Shown here piece by piece: positions 14,557-16,704 of a stretch of 16,704 bases of DNA (positions are counted from its first letter, which is position 1; the number at the start of each line of letters is the position of its first letter). Below the pieces are notes generated by a model. The model did not search any database and was not told the origin of the DNA. It worked only from the letters and a program-made list of their open reading frames with translations. The DNA comes from CAG-632 sp963626805 (GTDB taxonomy: Bacteria > Bacillota > Clostridia > Lachnospirales > Lachnospiraceae), in assembly GCA_963626805.1 (NCBI GenBank), contig CAVFXS010000054.1, forward strand, positions 1-16,704, written 5' to 3'. A program made the position numbers and the translations under genes.

Positions 14557-14585
14557 AGATTACTGGATTTCCAATAAAATGTCAA
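14557..14585 (-). promoter_or_regulatory. Probable promoter for the riboswitch/surface-protein unit
   Basis: A perfect TTGACA (14585-14580), a 17-base spacer and TAATCT (14562-14557) lie about 30 bases before the aptamer. The -35 begins six bases after the DUF951 stop. The -10 is only moderate. Confidence 0.55.
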
Positions 14586-14591
14586 TCGTTT

Positions 14592-14768
14592 CTACGAAAT
14601 AAAACCGCGGAAGTTCTTTTCCACATCTTTTCTCGGAATCATGATCATATGTCCACAACCGGAACATTTCAACCGGAAATCCATTCCGACTCTCAGAATT
14701 TCCCAGTCATTTTTTCCACAGGGATGTGTTTTTTTCATTTTAATATGCTGTCCCAACTGAAACTCCAT
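14592..14768 (-). CDS. DUF951 family protein
   Basis: The 58-residue protein carries FQLGQHIKMKKTHPCGKND near its start and WEILRVGMDFRLKCSGCGH then MIMIPRKDVEK, the pattern of DUF951 (PF06107), a small family widespread in Bacillota. The HPCG, CSGC arrangement (three cysteines plus histidines) suggests metal binding, but the function is unknown. A longer frame would add 42 residues lying in the preceding gene. The start at 14768 is chosen because an AGGAGG site lies 7 bases upstream and the family begins there. The ATG is one base after the stop of the radical SAM gene, so translation is probably coupled. Confidence 0.92.
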   Translation of the reverse strand: MEFQLGQHIKMKKTHPCGKNDWEILRVGMDFRLKCSGCGHMIMIPRKDVEKNFRGFIS

Positions 14769-14769
14769 G

Positions 14770-16579
14770 TTACGTCCTCCTGACTTTTCTGTTTTGCTTT
14801 TCCTCTGTTTGTGCATGCTCTCTACTTCTGCTACCGATATATTCACTGCCCGCAATCGGTATCGAGCGTTTGCTCTGATAATCAAATAATACATAGACCG
14901 TCTGTGCCTGCTGCTCCGTCACCCACTGAAGGTCCTCTCCTGTCAGTTGTGCAAAACGGAATGGCTCCAAATGTGTCATATGACTTAACTGCTTCCAATT
15001 ATAATCTGTATAATTCGCCAGATATCTTCTTTCTTCTGCTTCCCGCTTATAGAAGTCTATGATCACTCCCTCATAGCTTTTCCCTGTGCCGTCATTTGTC
15101 TTTAAATCTATGGCAAAGTCCGGCCGACTCTTCATGTTTTCCCGTGCATACAGGTCATAGGTCAGAAGCTCCCTGTAAAGTGGCTCCTGTTCCGGCAGAT
15201 ATTTCTGAATAAATTTCAGTAATGCCTGATATCGTTGGATTCTCGCCGGACTCTTTAACAATTGCTCTTCTGCTCTGAAAAACTCTGCCATCTGTTCATA
15301 CATAGAAAACGGCGATGCAAACTGCCGTTCCAGAACGGCTATCGTCTCTGTAAATTGTCCACTGTTATAGAAAATTTCAACCACATCTTCTATCCGCTTT
15401 AATTGTAACACATCTGCATAGGAAAGCCAGTTCGTGCTCAACACCTCGTACGGCGGTTCATCCAGATACCGAATACCATATTGCTGTGCACAGGTCTCCA
15501 TCGGAGATCCTTTCAATACCTTCAGAAATCCTAATTGTAATTGTTCCGGATGCATCCGATATACCCGGTCAAAGGATTTTCCAAAACTTGTATAATCCTC
15601 ATACGGCAACCCGGCAATCAGATCCAGGTGCTGATGGATATTCCGTCCGCTATGAATCTCCGCCACGATCTTTTCCAGCTTATCTATATCCATTTTCCGG
15701 TTAATTGCCTCTATCGTCCGGGGATTTACGGTCTGTACTCCGATCTCCAGCTGCACCAGTCCCGACCGCATCTGATTTAGAATCTCTATTTCCTGTTCAT
15801 TTAATATATCTGCGGATATTTCAAAATGGAAGTTCGTAATTCCGTTGTCATGACTGCTGATATACTTCCATATTTCCATTGCATGTGCATGATTGCAGTT
15901 AAATGTCCGGTCTATAAATTTCACCTGCGGCACATTATGATCCAGAAAGAACTGTAATTCCTTCTTTACAATCTGAATATCCCGTAGCCGGACCTTCTTA
16001 TCAATCGAGGACAGGCAATAGCTGCAACGATATGGGCATCCCCGACTGGACTCATAATAAATGATTTTATTTTCAAACCCATCCAGATCATCATACAAAA
16101 ACGGCAATGCCGACAGATCCGTCAACTCCCGCGGCGAAGTAAATCCACTCTTTAAATATAAACCGGCGATTTCCTGTAATNNNNNNNNNNGTTTTATAAT
16201 ACTCTAACAGCTCCTTAAAGGTTTCCTCACCTTCTCCGACTATGACTCCGGTTAATTGCGGATATTTTTTCATGATCTGATCTGCATCATAGGAAACCTC
16301 CGGCCCTCCAAGCCAGATTTCCACCTCCGGCAATACCTTTACAAGCTCCGGGATCAGCCATCTTACCATATCCCAATTCCAGATATAACAGGATATCCCG
16401 ATCACGTCCGGTTTCCGCAGATAAATATCTGCGAGAATATCCCTGCCATACTGATTAATCGTATATTCCGCCAGTTCAATATCTTCTGTATAATCCTCAC
16501 CTGCATATGCCCGAAGACTGTAGATGGCCGGATTTGAATGAATATATTTTGCATTAATCGCAACTAATAAGAATTTCAT
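14770..16579 (-). CDS. B12-binding-domain radical SAM protein (DUF4080 type), split by an assembly gap
   Basis: Two reading frames belong to one gene interrupted by 10 N. The N-terminal part (16579 to the gap) starts MKFLLVAINAKYIHSNPAIYSLR and has LRKPDVIGISCYIWNWD, EIWLGGPEVSYD and GVIVGEGEETFKELLEYY, a B12-binding Rossmann domain. After the gap the frame resumes LQEIAGLYLKSG, SPRELTDLSALPF and reaches ESSRGCPYRCSYCLSSID, the CxxxCxxC radical SAM cluster site (about residues 181-188), then the TIM-barrel and a DUF4080-like C-terminus. Such enzymes often do radical methylation or methylthiolation, but the substrate here is unknown. The flanking 444 coding bases are a multiple of three, so the real gap length should be too. 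Ten is not, hence the frame shift is artefactual. The ribosome site is AAAGGA. It precedes DUF951 by one base. Confidence 0.9.
16181..16190. other. Assembly gap of 10 N inside the radical SAM gene
   Basis: Ten N interrupt the B12-binding domain/radical SAM junction. The length is probably a placeholder. The gene's frame requires the true length to be a multiple of three, provided no other error exists nearby. Confidence 0.98.
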
Positions 16580-16602
16580 GTTTTATTTCCTTTATCAACT
16601 AT

Positions 16603-16631
16603 AAAAAAAGACGATTGAAATCAATCGTCTT
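16603..16631 (-). terminator. Intrinsic terminator after tRNA-Met
   Basis: A perfect 10-base stem, AAGACGATTG / CAATCGTCTT (16631-16622 and 16617-16608), with a 4-base loop runs into a T-tract of seven (16609-16603). It lies six bases after the tRNA 3' end. Only 23 bases separate it from the radical SAM start, so that gene's promoter must overlap the terminator or be fed by readthrough. Confidence 0.9.
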
Positions 16632-16637
16632 AGTAAG

Positions 16638-16704
16638 TAGCGGGGACAGGATTTGAACCTATGACCTCCGGGTTATGAGCCCGGCGAGCTTCCAGACTGC
16701 TCCA
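16638..16704 (-). tRNA. tRNA-Met (CAU), initiator type, 5' seven bases outside the window
   Basis: The minus strand shows tRNA positions 8 to 73. The D-arm stem GAGC/GCTC, anticodon arm CCGGG-CTCATAA-CCCGG with anticodon CAT, T-arm ATAGG-TTCAAAT-CCTGT and 3' acceptor strand CCCCGCT plus discriminator A are all present. The three consecutive G-C pairs at the base of the anticodon loop (GGG/CCC) are the hallmark of initiator tRNA. CCA is not encoded, so it is added after transcription. The 5' acceptor strand lies beyond the right edge. Position 72 is T, where bacterial initiators usually have A facing C1. Confidence 0.92.

Noticed and set aside
16091..16579. A true frameshift or pseudogene in the radical SAM gene
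   Set aside because: The break coincides exactly with the N run and the frames join if the gap length is a multiple of three.
1..16704. CRISPR arrays, insertion sequences, integrases or prophage genes
   Set aside because: No regularly spaced direct repeats, transposase or phage motifs were seen. The gene content is chromosomal and mostly core.

Overview
The window looks like a chromosomal segment of a Clostridia-class Bacillota, most probably a Lachnospiraceae gut anaerobe. The grounds are moderate-to-low GC, strong AGGAGG-type ribosome sites, LL-diaminopimelate aminotransferase with diaminopimelate epimerase, an ANTAR regulator behind a type I glutamine synthetase, a YitT protein, DUF951, and a tRNA gene with no encoded CCA. 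Species is not determined. A run of 10 N shows this is a draft assembly. All protein genes but one (a reductase at 1772-2500) lie on the minus strand, so the transcriptional order is right to left.

Right part (16704 to 10011): a partial initiator-type tRNA-Met ends in an intrinsic terminator. A B12-binding-domain radical SAM gene, interrupted by the N gap, follows and is tightly coupled to a DUF951 gene. Next comes a promoter, a cobalamin riboswitch with a strong intrinsic terminator, and a 1377-residue secreted, wall-anchored protein. That protein has beta-helix-like repeats, a FIVAR segment, Ig-like repeats and a C-terminal alpha-toroid domain of the prenyltransferase/squalene-cyclase type. 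A B12-controlled surface protein with a fold shared with vertebrate intrinsic factor is the most interesting system here, a candidate corrinoid-capture protein.

Middle (10014 to 4700): rpsF-ssb-rpsR starts from a promoter overlapping the surface gene's stop codon. Its leader can fold so as to hide the rpsF ribosome site, and the operon ends at an intrinsic terminator. The glnA promoter appears to use that terminator's stem as its -35. glnA, an ANTAR regulator, dapF and dapL follow with short gaps and no visible terminator, so nitrogen assimilation and lysine/peptidoglycan precursor synthesis may be co-transcribed.

Left part (4665 to 1): a good promoter drives a small cassette of acyl carrier protein, a protein resembling the BtrH/C39 papain-like fold (apparently lacking its nucleophilic Cys) and an Sfp-type phosphopantetheinyl transferase. 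No acyl-activating enzyme is present, so the cassette looks like a cryptic carrier-protein pathway. A convergent SDR reductase (probably YmfI-like, EF-P modification) overlaps its 3' end. Divergently, a LytR_C membrane protein, a degenerate WecG/TagA/CpsF-like protein and a truncated YitT membrane protein form an envelope-related operon running off the left edge.
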